In this document: positions 27,827 through 37,188 of the stretch, piece after piece
Position numbering within the stretch: the stretch's first letter is position 1
Layout: the number at the start of each line of letters is the position of its first letter
Assembly: GCF_018918005.1 (NCBI RefSeq)
Contig: NZ_JAHLPR010000047.1
Coordinates: forward strand, 1 to 58,575
Length of the DNA stretch: 58,575 nt
Reading direction: 5' to 3'
Origin: Paenibacillus sp. MSJ-34
Lineage (GTDB): Bacteria > Bacillota > Bacilli > Paenibacillales > Paenibacillaceae
Translations under genes and position numbers: made by a program
Notes under the pieces: generated by a model
Database searches by the model: none
What the model saw: only the letters and a program-made list of their open reading frames with translations
Told to the model about the DNA's origin: nothing

Positions 27827-28092
27827 GCCTAGGTCCGCGCGGATCGCCTTCGAAACAAGGAGCGATCCCCTTCGATATGCGCAATAAAGCCAGTTACATC
27901 AACGGTGGCGAATGATGAAATTGACCTCAATTGCAGGTTTCTGAATGAAAGGTCCTTCATTGCCTGGTTATTCTTTCCCACTGGGGCGGGCGGTTTGAAA
28001 AGATGGCCACACTGCTTTGTCATCCTATCCCGTTTTAAAAATCAATGCAAAGCTATTGCTTATTCATCCCTGATTTCGCCTCGAGAACGAAA

Positions 28093-28156
28093 ATTGGGAA
28101 CGAAATTGCCTTATTAACGAATTGAGATTCGCAAATAAGATACTTTCGTTCCCAAT
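28093..28156. repeat. 64-base palindromic element
   Basis: Thirteen-base perfect arms ATTGGGAACGAAA (28093-28105) and TTTCGTTCCCAAT (28144-28156) enclose nested CTTATT/AATAAG and GAAT/ATTC stems. It lies 41 bases past the helicase stop and shares the AACGAAA core with the neighbouring repeats. It is not followed by a T-run. Confidence 0.65.
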
Positions 28157-28196
28157 GTAGGGGGGATCGGAGTTCCATTCGATTGCGTCGATTACA

Positions 28197-30380
28197 CTAG
28201 CCTTTCAATCCTTCCGCCAATCCCTCGACGTCCAAACCGTCCGTCTCGAACGCTTTGCGCACCAATTTCGGCGCGACGAATTCGTCGTATTTGCCCAAAT
28301 ATGGGGCTTCGTCTTCTTTCAGCAGGGAGAGCGGTCCGGACGGATCGGCGCAGGCGGCAACGATTTCTTGCAGCAGCGTGCCGGCGTCCGTCCTGCCGGC
28401 TACGACCATGTAATACGGCTCCATCGGAACGATGGAACGCAGCGCCAGCCGGTCCGACAGATGGTACTTGACGAGCCGTTCCAGCGTGCGGAATTGCTTG
28501 CTCCCGACCCAGGGCAACACGAATAGCGAATCGCCTCCCGCCGAAATGACGGCGCTCTCCAGCAGTCCGCTCTCGCGGGCGAGACGGCGCGCGCGTTCCA
28601 GCCGTTGTACCGCGCCCGGCGCCAAATATGGATATAGCGTCGATTCCGCCAATACCTCGCGCATTTTGCGCATGACGCGGCCGTGAATATCGCCGCCCGA
28701 GCCGAGCCAGAGCGTGTCGACCTTGCCTCTGGCCGGCTTGACATAAACCGCTTTATGCTTCGTATCGATCTCCTCGACCTTCCACAGCATCCCGGCGAGC
28801 GAGAAGCAATACCCCGGCGGCGGCACGGTCGTAATCGAGCCGATCTCCTCCGATTCGTTGTATACCGAATGCTCCTCATCATCTTGAAACACCGCGTAAA
28901 ATCGAAAGTTGTTCACGATGCGCTCTCCCGCGAGCCCGATAATGAGCGTGCCTTCTTCCGTGCGCTGAATATGATCCGTTTCCAGCAAATAATGCAAAAA
29001 CGTCCTGTAATCGTCGGGATGAATCGTTTGGAACGGAGGCAGCGTCAATACCATTCTCGCAAGCTCGGCCGGAACGGCCTCGCCGATGCTCTTGAGCACG
29101 CTCATCGTCTGGTGATAGAGCAGCCCTACAGGCATCTCCCGCATGCCCAAAGGCTCGATCCACTTCTCTTTGACGTACAGCTCGATGACCGCGATCGCCC
29201 GCAGCAGCGTCCAAGGCATGCGCGCGGGCAGTTGCGCCTCTTCGTCTTCCTCCTCCGGACAGACGAAGAGCATTTCCGACGGCGCGCCTCCGCGCCGGCC
29301 CGACCGGCCCAGCCGCTGCACAAAGCTGGAGCAGCTGTAAGGGGCGCCGAGTTGAACGACGCGTTCAAGCTGCCCGAGATCGATGCCTAGCTCAAGCGTC
29401 AGCGTAGCCGCAGCGACCGCCGGTCCGCCGCCTTCGCGCAGCGCCGCTTCCGCTTCCTCGCGCAGCATCGCCGAGATGCTGCCGTGATGCACGTAGAACA
29501 CATCCGGCTCTTCGCGCTTTGCGGCGACGCGGCGCAGTTCGAGCGTCGTCAGTTCCGCGTCCGAACGGCTGTTGTTGAAGATGATCGCTTTCTTCGACCG
29601 CGTCTGATCGTAGATATAGTTATAATACGACCGGCGCGCATTCTCGAGCGCCATCGCCTGCTCCTCGTCCCGCGCATCGGGGAAGGAGAAATGCTCGATT
29701 GAAAGCCGCAGCTTGCGTCCGCCCGGCGGAGCGACGACTTCCACCCCATGGGCGGTGCCTGCGCCTAGCCAGCCGGTCGCCGTATCGTAATCGCTTAAGG
29801 TGGCGGACAAGCCGATTCGGCGCGGCGAACAGCCCGCCATCCGCTCGATGCGCGCCAGCTGGCAGAGCAGTTGCGTCCCTCTGTCTGCGCCCATGAAGGC
29901 ATGCACCTCGTCGATGACGACAAAACGCAAATCGCCGAACAGGACGGGAATCGCATTCGGACGATTCATCAGCAGCCCTTCCAGCGATTCGGGCGTAATC
30001 TGCAAGACGCCGGAAGGCTTGCGCATAAGGCGCGCTTTCTCCGATTGCGACACATCCCCATGCCAATGCCATACGGGGATATGCCCTTCCCGGAGCAAAT
30101 CGTTCAGACGCTCGAATTGATCGTTGATGAGCGCCTTCAACGGGCTAACGTACAAAATGCCGACCGATCGGGACGGTTGCTCGTGCAGGCGGGTCAAGGC
30201 GGGAAACATGGCCGCCTCCGTCTTGCCCGAAGCGGTGCCCGAGGCGATCAGCAAATGACTGGACGTGTCGAAGAGAACGCGGCAAGCTTCAACCTGGGCT
30301 TCGCGCAGTTCTTCCCATCCTTTGCGGTAAATGAATTCCTGAATGAACGGCGCCAGCCTGTAGAACGGATTGGCGCTCAT
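28197..30380 (-). CDS. Lhr-like DEAD/DEAH-box helicase (BrxHI-like)
   Basis: The 727-residue superfamily 2 helicase has Walker A SGTASGKTE (47-55), motif II DEVH (157-160), motif III SAT (192-194) and motif VI QRLGRSGRRGG (355-365). A C-terminal region of about 350 residues follows with WH- and beta-rich character, as in Lhr (COG1201). Relatives appear in BREX type 2 systems as BrxHI. It is the last gene of a three-gene operon; its ATG overlaps the stop of the ATPase gene by four bases. Together with the ATPase and TerB-domain protein it probably remodels DNA or RNA during stress or phage attack; that role is inferred from domain company. No nuclease motif is visible. Confidence 0.85.
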   Translation of the reverse strand: MSANPFYRLAPFIQEFIYRKGWEELREAQVEACRVLFDTSSHLLIASGTASGKTEAAMFPALTRLHEQPSRSVGILYVSPLKALINDQFERLNDLLREGHIPVWHWHGDVSQSEKARLMRKPSGVLQITPESLEGLLMNRPNAIPVLFGDLRFVVIDEVHAFMGADRGTQLLCQLARIERMAGCSPRRIGLSATLSDYDTATGWLGAGTAHGVEVVAPPGGRKLRLSIEHFSFPDARDEEQAMALENARRSYYNYIYDQTRSKKAIIFNNSRSDAELTTLELRRVAAKREEPDVFYVHHGSISAMLREEAEAALREGGGPAVAAATLTLELGIDLGQLERVVQLGAPYSCSSFVQRLGRSGRRGGAPSEMLFVCPEEEDEEAQLPARMPWTLLRAIAVIELYVKEKWIEPLGMREMPVGLLYHQTMSVLKSIGEAVPAELARMVLTLPPFQTIHPDDYRTFLHYLLETDHIQRTEEGTLIIGLAGERIVNNFRFYAVFQDDEEHSVYNESEEIGSITTVPPPGYCFSLAGMLWKVEEIDTKHKAVYVKPARGKVDTLWLGSGGDIHGRVMRKMREVLAESTLYPYLAPGAVQRLERARRLARESGLLESAVISAGGDSLFVLPWVGSKQFRTLERLVKYHLSDRLALRSIVPMEPYYMVVAGRTDAGTLLQEIVAACADPSGPLSLLKEDEAPYLGKYDEFVAPKLVRKAFETDGLDVEGLAEGLKG

Positions 30381-31729
30381 AAATCAAATTCCGCCAAAAC
30401 GTCGTCCACCGCCGCCGACTCGTCCGACTTCGCGCCCGACGGATTCGAAGCGGCGGACGAGACGCTCGAGGACATCTTGCCGATTAAATCTTCAAAATCG
30501 TTCTCCGGATTGTGGTGAAGCGTATTAAGCAAATCCATGAAATCGCGCACGACTTCGCGCGTCGTAAGCAGCTTGTCGGCCCCCAGCCTGCCGATTGCCG
30601 CCTCCATAAATCGTACGAGTTGGCCGTCCGCAAGCGTCGGGACATAGTCGTTATGCATGGCGTGAATGTCCCGCAATTTTTGCAGCAGCACCAAAATTTC
30701 CTCATGCGACAGCATTTCCAGCCGCAGCAGCGGTCCCGTAAAGTTTCTCCATCCGCCGCTGCCGAAACGTCCTTCGATCAGGCGGGAGCGCAGCGCATCG
30801 TAACTGAACAGCCCGCGCCGCTCATCCTCGACAAACTGCGGCGTTCCGCCCATCCAGATGCCGAGATGGGAAGCCTTGCCCTGCATCGTATCGTTAAACA
30901 TGGTAAGCAGCTTCTCGTAGTTGCTCTGGCGCGAGACGCTGTTGGAAATTTTGTACAGGTTAACCCCTTCGTCGATAAACAACAGCAAGCCTTTGTACCC
31001 GATTTTGGCGGCGAATTCCGCCCACAGCTTCATGTAATCATACCAATTGTCGTCATCGATCATAACGCCGACGTCCAGCGCCTTGCGAGCCTCCGTCTTC
31101 GTTGCGAATTCGCCGCGCAGCCAGCGCATCGCCGCCTGTTTCCGCTCGTCGTCCGCCATTTTATACCCGTTCCAATAGGCGGCAAGCACTTTGGCAAAGT
31201 CAAATCCATGCACCATGCTTACCATTTCGTTCGTCACTTCGAAGATGCGCCGCTCCACCTCCGGCTGAAGGGCCGGATCGTCCGGACGCAAATTCGAGTC
31301 CTTCATGGCGTTTTGCTGCAAATGCGAGAACCATTTCTGCAGCATTACTTCCAGAGCGCCGCCGTCCGGACGGGTTCGCGTCGACAGGTTCGACATCAGT
31401 TCGCGGTACGTCGCAAGTCCTTGTCCCTTCGTACCGACCAGTCTCCGCTCCGGAGAAAGATCGCAATCGGCGACGGCGAACCCGCGATCCATCGCGTAAT
31501 TGCGGATCACCTGGAGGAGGAAGCTTTTGCCGCTGCCGTACCTTCCGGTAATCAGCTTAAATGCCGCTCCGCCTTCCGCGATATTGTCCATCTCGCGAAG
31601 AATCGACTCGATTTCGTCTTTGCGGCCGACCGCAATATGCTCCAATCCGATGCGGGGGACGACGCCCGCCGTCAGCGAATGAACGAGCGCGGTCGTCATT
31701 CGTTTCGGAATTTTCACCTGATTCATCAT
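30377..31729 (-). CDS. BrxD-like ATP-binding protein (DUF2791)
   Basis: The 450-residue P-loop ATPase has Walker A GRYGSGKS at 62-69 and Walker B LLLFIDEG at 247-254. The N-terminal phrase ALVHSLTAGVVPRIGLEHIAVGR and DLSPERRLVGTKGQGLATYREL are typical of the DUF2791/BREX ATP-binding family, relatives of Orc/Cdc6-like STAND ATPases. The C-terminus has an Asp/Ser-rich tail. In BREX type 2 the equivalent protein (BrxD) partners an Lhr-like helicase, exactly as the next gene here. The gene starts five bases after the TerB-domain gene and overlaps the helicase start by four, so the three proteins should be made in fixed ratio. No other BREX component (PglX, PglZ) is near. Confidence 0.85.
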   Translation of the reverse strand: MMNQVKIPKRMTTALVHSLTAGVVPRIGLEHIAVGRKDEIESILREMDNIAEGGAAFKLITGRYGSGKSFLLQVIRNYAMDRGFAVADCDLSPERRLVGTKGQGLATYRELMSNLSTRTRPDGGALEVMLQKWFSHLQQNAMKDSNLRPDDPALQPEVERRIFEVTNEMVSMVHGFDFAKVLAAYWNGYKMADDERKQAAMRWLRGEFATKTEARKALDVGVMIDDDNWYDYMKLWAEFAAKIGYKGLLLFIDEGVNLYKISNSVSRQSNYEKLLTMFNDTMQGKASHLGIWMGGTPQFVEDERRGLFSYDALRSRLIEGRFGSGGWRNFTGPLLRLEMLSHEEILVLLQKLRDIHAMHNDYVPTLADGQLVRFMEAAIGRLGADKLLTTREVVRDFMDLLNTLHHNPENDFEDLIGKMSSSVSSAASNPSGAKSDESAAVDDVLAEFDL

Positions 31730-31734
31730 CTATA

Positions 31735-34524
31735 TCACCTCGTCAAATTCGCCAGCATCGGCAAATATTCTTCCACAATCATACCGCCGTCGATAAGCAG
31801 ATCGCCGATCGTTTCCATCGCCGCCGCATTGATCTCGTCCAGCAGCAGTTCCGCCATTGTGCCCTCCCGCTCGGCCGCAACCGCGACTTCCCGTTCGCCG
31901 AGCCCGCTCTTTAATGCATATAGCGCTTCGCGTTGGGCGGGGGTCAGCATGGCGGAAAGTTCCTTCCATTCCTCGCCAAGCTCCGACGTATCCCATACGA
32001 CGCCGCCCGCATGTTCCGCTTCGGCTTCGGCTAACGGACCGGAATCGTCCGAAGCCTCCGAAACGGCGGAGACAACCTTAACCGTTGCCGGGGATGCCGT
32101 CCGCAGACGTTCCCCTTCGGCCTGCTCCTTCTCTTTCCCGGCAGCTTGCTCCGTACCCCTTGTCTCTTCTTCCGTTTCAACGGTAAGAAGCTGCCGAACG
32201 GTCTCGGAGTCTTGCTGCAGCTGCGCCAGTTTCGCCGCATCGATCTGCACGGCCGCTGCCGCGCTCTCCGGTTCGGCGCCTCGATTCAGCTCCCGTTCGA
32301 GATAGCGGGATACGAGCAATTCGATTTCCGGCTCGATGGCAATGCCGCGCAGCCGCCCTTTGAAGCCGAGCAGTTCGCGCAGTTTGTTCTCGGTCAACCG
32401 GATCAGTTGTGACGTAAAATCGCGCAGCGGCTCGTGATCGCTAATCGGCGGAGCCGCAATCGGAAACGTGCGGCCGAACAAGGAAACGTCGTACACGGCG
32501 CTGTGAAAGAGGGTTCTTGCCACAATCCGCTGCGGTCCGGGATGAAACAATTCGATCATGCGCATCCCGTGCCGTTTCCGCAAATAACTGTCCACGAGCG
32601 CAAAAACTTTCGGCACATACGTCTCGATCAGCGTTCTTCCCGTTTCGATATAAAATTTGCTGCGCCGCACATCGTAATCCGATAGCTGCAGCGCCAGCTC
32701 GAACGGCAAGTCAAGCGGTTCCGCGGCGAATCTGCCCTGCAATTCGAGGTCGAGCAGTTCGCCCGCGAGCCCGCGCGGCGTCAGCCGCAATATATCGTAA
32801 ATCGGCACATCCAACCGATGCGCCAATATAAAATCGGCCAGCCAGACGGCCACGTACACGTCCAGCTTCAGGTAACGCCGGCGGTACGCTTCCCATACAT
32901 TCCGCAGCGCTTTGCAACCTTGCATCGGATCCTCCCAGCCGATGCCGTTGATCAGCTCATAAACATAAAGAAAAATATAGGAGAGATCCGTTTCGGGGTA
33001 ACGCTGCCGGCGCACTTCCCCCCGCCAATACAAGTACCATTTCTTCTGCGCGTTGGTCATGGCCCCATATGTCGGCCAATAGCTCATGAACGGCACGAAC
33101 GGAACTTCCGGCCCTACGGCATGTACCAGTTCCTTCGCCTGCCGCACGAATGATTGCCCGCCATTGGAGTAATTCGCATATCCCGCCGGCTCAGGCGCCG
33201 TCCGCGCCGCGCTCGATCCGCCGGCGGCGGGACGCGGCGGGATCCGTACGCCGCTTGCCGTTCCGAACCCCGTATCGAATTCGGCAAATTTGGTTTCTTT
33301 GGGATAAGCCGAAGAAGAGGCGCCGGAATTCCATTCCGTTGCGCGATAGGGCGGCGGCAATTTCTTAACCGGCTTGTCCGGGTCGTAAATTGCATACCGC
33401 CTCGCAGGCGGTTCGTGCAGTTTCAACAGCCGCATATGGGTTGCCTTTACCGCCGGCTTGTCGATGTATCCCGCCTTCGAATATACCGCCAGGCGCAGCC
33501 TTGCCTTAATTCCGTTCAAGTTGCGATACGCTTGGGTTGACGTCGACTTCGTCAAATCGTCGGGTTCCAGCATGACCAAAATATCAACGCCCGCCGAACG
33601 CAACTCCGGCCGCAATGCAAGCTCGTGCGGCGTGGCGGCGGCGACGCCCTGCAGCTTGCCCGCGGCATTGCGGCCAAGAAAGGCGTCATCCAGTTCGAAC
33701 GTTAATTGTTCTTCCATTCCCGTTGCCTTGGTCTCGCCCGCTTGGCCCTTCTCGATCAGCCGCTGCAGCGCGTATTTCTTGCCGACGACGAGAATGCGGC
33801 ATTCGGGGCAATCGCGGAGCGTCGATTCCAGAAAATCGAGCAACTCGGCCGCATGCCTGTCGAGTCCGCCCTTTACTCCGCCGCATATCCCCCACGCGGC
33901 CAGAAACCGCAAATGATCCGCCACCGGCTTCTCCCCTCCGTACGGCCAATCCAAATCCGGAAACAACACCCGTTTCCAAGGGCCTTGCAACCTGTCGCCG
34001 CCGCGCCGAAGCGTCTCGAACGGGGTTAGTTGGTAAGGCTTGTCGAGCGGAGCTCCATTCGTCGTCCGGCCCATCGGGCCGATGCCGATCCGTTTCAACA
34101 GCTTGACGGGCAGCCATCCGTCGCCCGCTCTAACATAGCTCGCATCCGGCTTGATCCCGCGCGACAGATCGGCCGCGCGAAAGCGATTGTCCCCGATCAG
34201 GACCATAGGGACCGCCAGGGACTGCCCGACGCCGCCCGTCGCTTCCGCGTAACCGATCAGCACCAGTTCCGCTTCCTCGAATATCGGGTGCTTGCGCAGC
34301 AAATCCCCCGTATTTCCGAAGACAAACGGTTTCCAATCCCCTTGCGCTTTCGCCGCGAAGGTAGGGATTTCCTCGCCGTTCAGCGCAAAGGTTTTCGTTT
34401 GCGGCGCTTCATCCGTACGCTCCCATGCAATATGTACTTCGTCATTCCAAACGTTTCGGACGACGATGCGTTCTCCGCTTGCTTGCGGCTCATGATGGTT
34501 CAACCATTGCAAATGTTGTGACAT
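31735..34524 (-). CDS. TerB_N and TerB_C domain protein
   Basis: The 929-residue protein leads the module. Residues 1-450 match no family I can name; 195-350 has alternating hydrophobic strands (RILVVGKKYAL, VDILVMLEPDDL) suggesting a Rossmann-like or degenerate nucleic-acid-enzyme fold without a P-loop. Residues about 475-690 are TerB_N, with FMSYWPTYGAMT, QKKWYLYWRGEVR and TDLSYIFLYVYELING. A Glu/Ala-rich linker (745-845) leads to TerB_C (about 850-925: LTPAQREALYAL and LLLDEINAAAMETIGD). TerB domains belong to the tellurite-resistance/stress network described by Aravind and colleagues. A GCGGGG ribosome site precedes ATG; a TATACT (plus-strand 34585-34590) may be the -10, but its -35 is poor. 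Confidence 0.85.
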   Translation of the reverse strand: MSQHLQWLNHHEPQASGERIVVRNVWNDEVHIAWERTDEAPQTKTFALNGEEIPTFAAKAQGDWKPFVFGNTGDLLRKHPIFEEAELVLIGYAEATGGVGQSLAVPMVLIGDNRFRAADLSRGIKPDASYVRAGDGWLPVKLLKRIGIGPMGRTTNGAPLDKPYQLTPFETLRRGGDRLQGPWKRVLFPDLDWPYGGEKPVADHLRFLAAWGICGGVKGGLDRHAAELLDFLESTLRDCPECRILVVGKKYALQRLIEKGQAGETKATGMEEQLTFELDDAFLGRNAAGKLQGVAAATPHELALRPELRSAGVDILVMLEPDDLTKSTSTQAYRNLNGIKARLRLAVYSKAGYIDKPAVKATHMRLLKLHEPPARRYAIYDPDKPVKKLPPPYRATEWNSGASSSAYPKETKFAEFDTGFGTASGVRIPPRPAAGGSSAARTAPEPAGYANYSNGGQSFVRQAKELVHAVGPEVPFVPFMSYWPTYGAMTNAQKKWYLYWRGEVRRQRYPETDLSYIFLYVYELINGIGWEDPMQGCKALRNVWEAYRRRYLKLDVYVAVWLADFILAHRLDVPIYDILRLTPRGLAGELLDLELQGRFAAEPLDLPFELALQLSDYDVRRSKFYIETGRTLIETYVPKVFALVDSYLRKRHGMRMIELFHPGPQRIVARTLFHSAVYDVSLFGRTFPIAAPPISDHEPLRDFTSQLIRLTENKLRELLGFKGRLRGIAIEPEIELLVSRYLERELNRGAEPESAAAAVQIDAAKLAQLQQDSETVRQLLTVETEEETRGTEQAAGKEKEQAEGERLRTASPATVKVVSAVSEASDDSGPLAEAEAEHAGGVVWDTSELGEEWKELSAMLTPAQREALYALKSGLGEREVAVAAEREGTMAELLLDEINAAAMETIGDLLIDGGMIVEEYLPMLANLTR

Positions 34525-34568
34525 AACGGCCCCGCTATCCTCCCGGGTTGGATTTTCCTATCATCAAA

Positions 34569-34583
34569 CAGCCGAAAAGGCTG
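34569..34583. other. short hairpin in TerB-module leader region
   Basis: CAGCC and GGCTG flank GAAAA. It sits just downstream of the candidate -10 on the minus strand, so it would form at the 5' end of the transcript and may stabilise it. Confidence 0.35.
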
Positions 34584-34593
34584 TAGTATATAT

Positions 34594-34631
34594 GAAAATA
34601 AAAACCGCAGATGCGGTTGCATCTACGGTTT
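34594..34631 (-). terminator. intrinsic terminator after glycerate kinase
   Basis: On the minus strand AAACCGTAGATGC and GCATCTGCGGTTT pair (arms 34602-34614 and 34619-34631, one mismatch) around AACC, followed by a TTTTATTTT tract. It insulates the TerB module from genes upstream. The remainder of 34632-34785 shows no gene. Confidence 0.8.
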
Positions 34632-34785
34632 CGCAATAGATCGCCCTAAGGGCGGCCGGCCAAGAAAGCGGAGGCCAGACCTCCCGCGCCTTCCAAAGAG
34701 CCGTTTCAACCGCACTTCTAGTATACTATATCTTATGCATAAATGCGAACGTACTTTCTTGTTGAAGGAAGCGGCGATCGAGAAA

Positions 34786-35929
34786 TCATTTCATGTTTGG
34801 ATGAAGCGAACGCAACGTTATTTCTACGCTATTCGCCAAATTAAGCTTGCCTGCCCGAAGGGCCTCTTCGAACGTGCAAGAAGAAGGCGTGATATTATGG
34901 ACGGACAGACGGCCCCATTCCTGCATCCGCTCGTAGCCCGGACGAACGGAGCCCGCGAATGCCAGCACCGGAACGCCCGCATTGCCCGCTCTTCTCACGA
35001 TGCCGGCGATCGCTTTGCCTTCGGCCGTTTGATCGTCGATTCTGCCTTCCCCCGTCAACACGAAATCCGCATCGGCCTTTTCTCTCGTCAAATGACAGCG
35101 TATCCAGCACAAGGTCGATGCCAGACACGAATTCGCCACCTAGCAGCAGAAGCGCAGCTCCGATGCCGCCGCCCGCCCCCGCGCCGGGAACGTCATCCAA
35201 GGCAATTCCCGTTTCCTTGCGCATCACTTCCGCATAATGCTGCATATTCGACTCCAGCAGTTCGATCGTTTCGCCATCCGCCCCTTTTTGCGGGCCAAAG
35301 ACGCGGCTAGCGCCGCGCTCGCCAAGCAAGGGATTGCTCACATCGCAAGCCACTCGAATGACAGCCGATTGCAATCTGGAGTCCAGCGCGGACAAATCTG
35401 CCCGATGCAGCGCATGCAAAGCTCCGCTTCCGAAGCCGATCGGATTCCCCCGCTCATCCGTAAGCGCGGCGCCGAGCGCCTGCAGGATGCCCGCCCCGCC
35501 GTCGTTCGTCGCGCTGCCACCGATCGTCACGACAAGCCGTTTCACGCCATGCGCCAACGCCGCGCGAATCAATTCGCCCGTTCCGTATGTCGTAGCGATC
35601 AGCGGATCGCGCTTCCCCGGGAGAACCCGCTGCAGCCCGCTCGCTTGCGCCATCTCGACGACGGCCGTCTCCCCGTCGCCAAGAATGCCGTACGACGCCC
35701 GAACGGGTTCCCCCATCGGACCGGTTACGGTCGCTTCGCGGCGAAATCCTCCTGCGGCGCTTAGCAGCGTCTCGAGCGTGCCTTCGCCGCCGTCGCCGAC
35801 CGGGATCGTTTGGACGTCCGCTTCCGGAAACACCCGCAGCACGGCGGACTCCATTGCTTGCCCCGCCTCCGCGGCGGTCATGCTCTCTTTAAAGGAATCA
35901 GGCGCAATGATAATTTTCAATACTCCCAC
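34786..35929 (-). pseudogene. glxK: glycerate kinase, single-base frameshift
   Basis: The frame starting at 35929 encodes a GckA/GlxK-type glycerate kinase (KIIIAPDSFKES, PVGDGGEGTLETLL, VTIGGSATNDGGAGILQALGA, GAGAGGGIGAALLLLGG) up to SFDER. It then leaves frame and ends wrongly at 34895. The neighbouring frame continues with KADADFVLTGEGRIDDQT, the conserved C-terminal signature, to 34786. Removing one base from the run of four T (plus strand 35078-35081) restores 380 residues, the family length. It is either a sequencing error in a homopolymer or a recent inactivation. The enzyme would phosphorylate D-glycerate to 2- or 3-phosphoglycerate. The start is a GTG 55 bases after the antiporter gene. 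Confidence 0.85.
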
Positions 35930-35984
35930 CCCGACCTTATTTCGTTCATGTCACTCTCATGATACAAGGAATTTTTCGGAAAAA

Positions 35985-37157
35985 TTACATATTGACCGAT
36001 TTCCCGCTTGCCTTAACCTCTTCGCTGCGGTTGAACAACACCTTTAATAAAGGCGGCGTGACTAGCGTTGTCACGATAACCATAATAACGACGGAAGTGA
36101 AATATTCCTGATGCAGCAAACCGGAGGTCAACCCCGTAGCCGCAATAATGAGCGCGACTTCTCCTCTCGACACCATGCCGGAACCGATCGCGAGCGCGGA
36201 TTTGTTGTCGAAGCCCGTCATGCGCGCGCCGAGCCAGCATCCTGCAAGCTTTGTGACGATTGCAACCAGAGTAATTACAATGAGAAAGCCGATTTGGTTT
36301 CCGATTCCTTCAAACGAAACATTCAATCCGATGCTGACAAAGAAGACAGGCACGAAAATGGAATACGCGATCGGTTCCACTTTCTGCTCCACATCATGTT
36401 TATACGGCGTCTGCGAAATCGCGATTCCCGCCGCGAAAGCGCCGATAATCCCGGCGATTTGCATCCATTCGGCGAAATAAGCGAAGCCGAAGCAAATGAT
36501 GAGCGCAGCGCTGATGACCGCCTCCGTTACTTTGAGCGGCGCCAGCCATTTCATCACCCTAGGAACGATTAGCCAGCCCGCAACGAGAATGCCGATAAAG
36601 AACAGCAATTTTTTCCCGATTAATAATCCTATGGAAACGTCGGACCCTTGACCGACAATACTCATGATGAAAGCGAGCAAAATAACGACGAGCACGTCGT
36701 CGATGACCGCCGCTCCCAATATGGTCGTGCCTTCCCGCGAATTCAGCTTGTTCAATTCTTTCAGCACCTGTACCGAAATGCTGACGGATGTCGCGCAGAA
36801 CAGCACGCCGAAGAATAAGGCGTAATTATGCGTGAACCCGAACGCGACCGCCGCGGAATATCCGCCTATTAAAGGCAAAATAATGCCGCCGACCGCAACG
36901 GCGAAAGCCGACTTCCAATTTTTGCGCAGCTGATCCAGATCGGTTTCCAAACCGGCGATAAACATAAGCAGCAATACGCCGATCTCGGCAATTTCGCTAA
37001 TAAATTCACCGTTATGAATCCAGCCCAGGACGGCCGGACCGAGCACGATCCCGACCAACAGTTTGCCCAGAACGGCCGGCTGGCCCAGCCTGACGGACAA
37101 ATCGCCCGCCACCTTCGTGCATAGCAAAATCAATACAAGATACAAAATGAATTCCAT
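35985..37157 (-). CDS. cation/proton antiporter (CPA2, NapA/GerN type)
   Basis: The 390-residue antiporter has twelve or thirteen TM helices of the CPA2 family. The ion-binding Asp pair motif of the NapA class appears as GAAVIDDVLVVILLAF near residue 150, with an unwound segment around LGKLLVGIVLGPAVLGW at 30-46 and FVPVFFVSIGLNV near 275. No C-terminal TrkA-N domain is present, so it resembles GerN/NapA Na+ or K+/H+ exchangers rather than KefC. The ATG has GGAGGGGG before it. A strong sigma-A promoter starts only three bases after the MATE stop, and the leader of about 105 bases contains a terminator hairpin, hinting at regulated read-through. Confidence 0.9.
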   Translation of the reverse strand: MEFILYLVLILLCTKVAGDLSVRLGQPAVLGKLLVGIVLGPAVLGWIHNGEFISEIAEIGVLLLMFIAGLETDLDQLRKNWKSAFAVAVGGIILPLIGGYSAAVAFGFTHNYALFFGVLFCATSVSISVQVLKELNKLNSREGTTILGAAVIDDVLVVILLAFIMSIVGQGSDVSIGLLIGKKLLFFIGILVAGWLIVPRVMKWLAPLKVTEAVISAALIICFGFAYFAEWMQIAGIIGAFAAGIAISQTPYKHDVEQKVEPIAYSIFVPVFFVSIGLNVSFEGIGNQIGFLIVITLVAIVTKLAGCWLGARMTGFDNKSALAIGSGMVSRGEVALIIAATGLTSGLLHQEYFTSVVIMVIVTTLVTPPLLKVLFNRSEEVKASGKSVNM

Positions 37158-37188
37158 AAGTTGCTCCCCCTCCGCATTTTTCTAAATA

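Larger units (their letters stand above)
27481..28196. other. repeat-rich spacer without a supported gene
   Basis: Over 700 bases lie between the polyol operon and the helicase module. A 64-codon frame at 27829-28023 (minus) has no ribosome site or recognisable product. The notable content is the repeat set at 27640-27826 and the long hairpin at 28093-28156. No terminator with a T-run was found for the helicase module. Confidence 0.5.

Noticed and set aside
27829-28023. 64-codon minus-strand frame in the repeat-rich spacer
   Set aside because: No ribosome binding site, no recognisable product, and it overlaps repeat-derived sequence.
30512-32305. 597-codon plus-strand open frame
   Set aside because: It lies antisense to the BrxD-like ATPase and TerB-domain genes, has low-complexity Ser/Arg composition and no ribosome site; the minus-strand frames carry clear Walker and TerB motifs.
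28197-34524. Complete BREX system
   Set aside because: Only BrxD-like and BrxHI-like parts are present; PglX/BrxX, PglZ, BrxC/PglY and BrxA/B were not found in the window.
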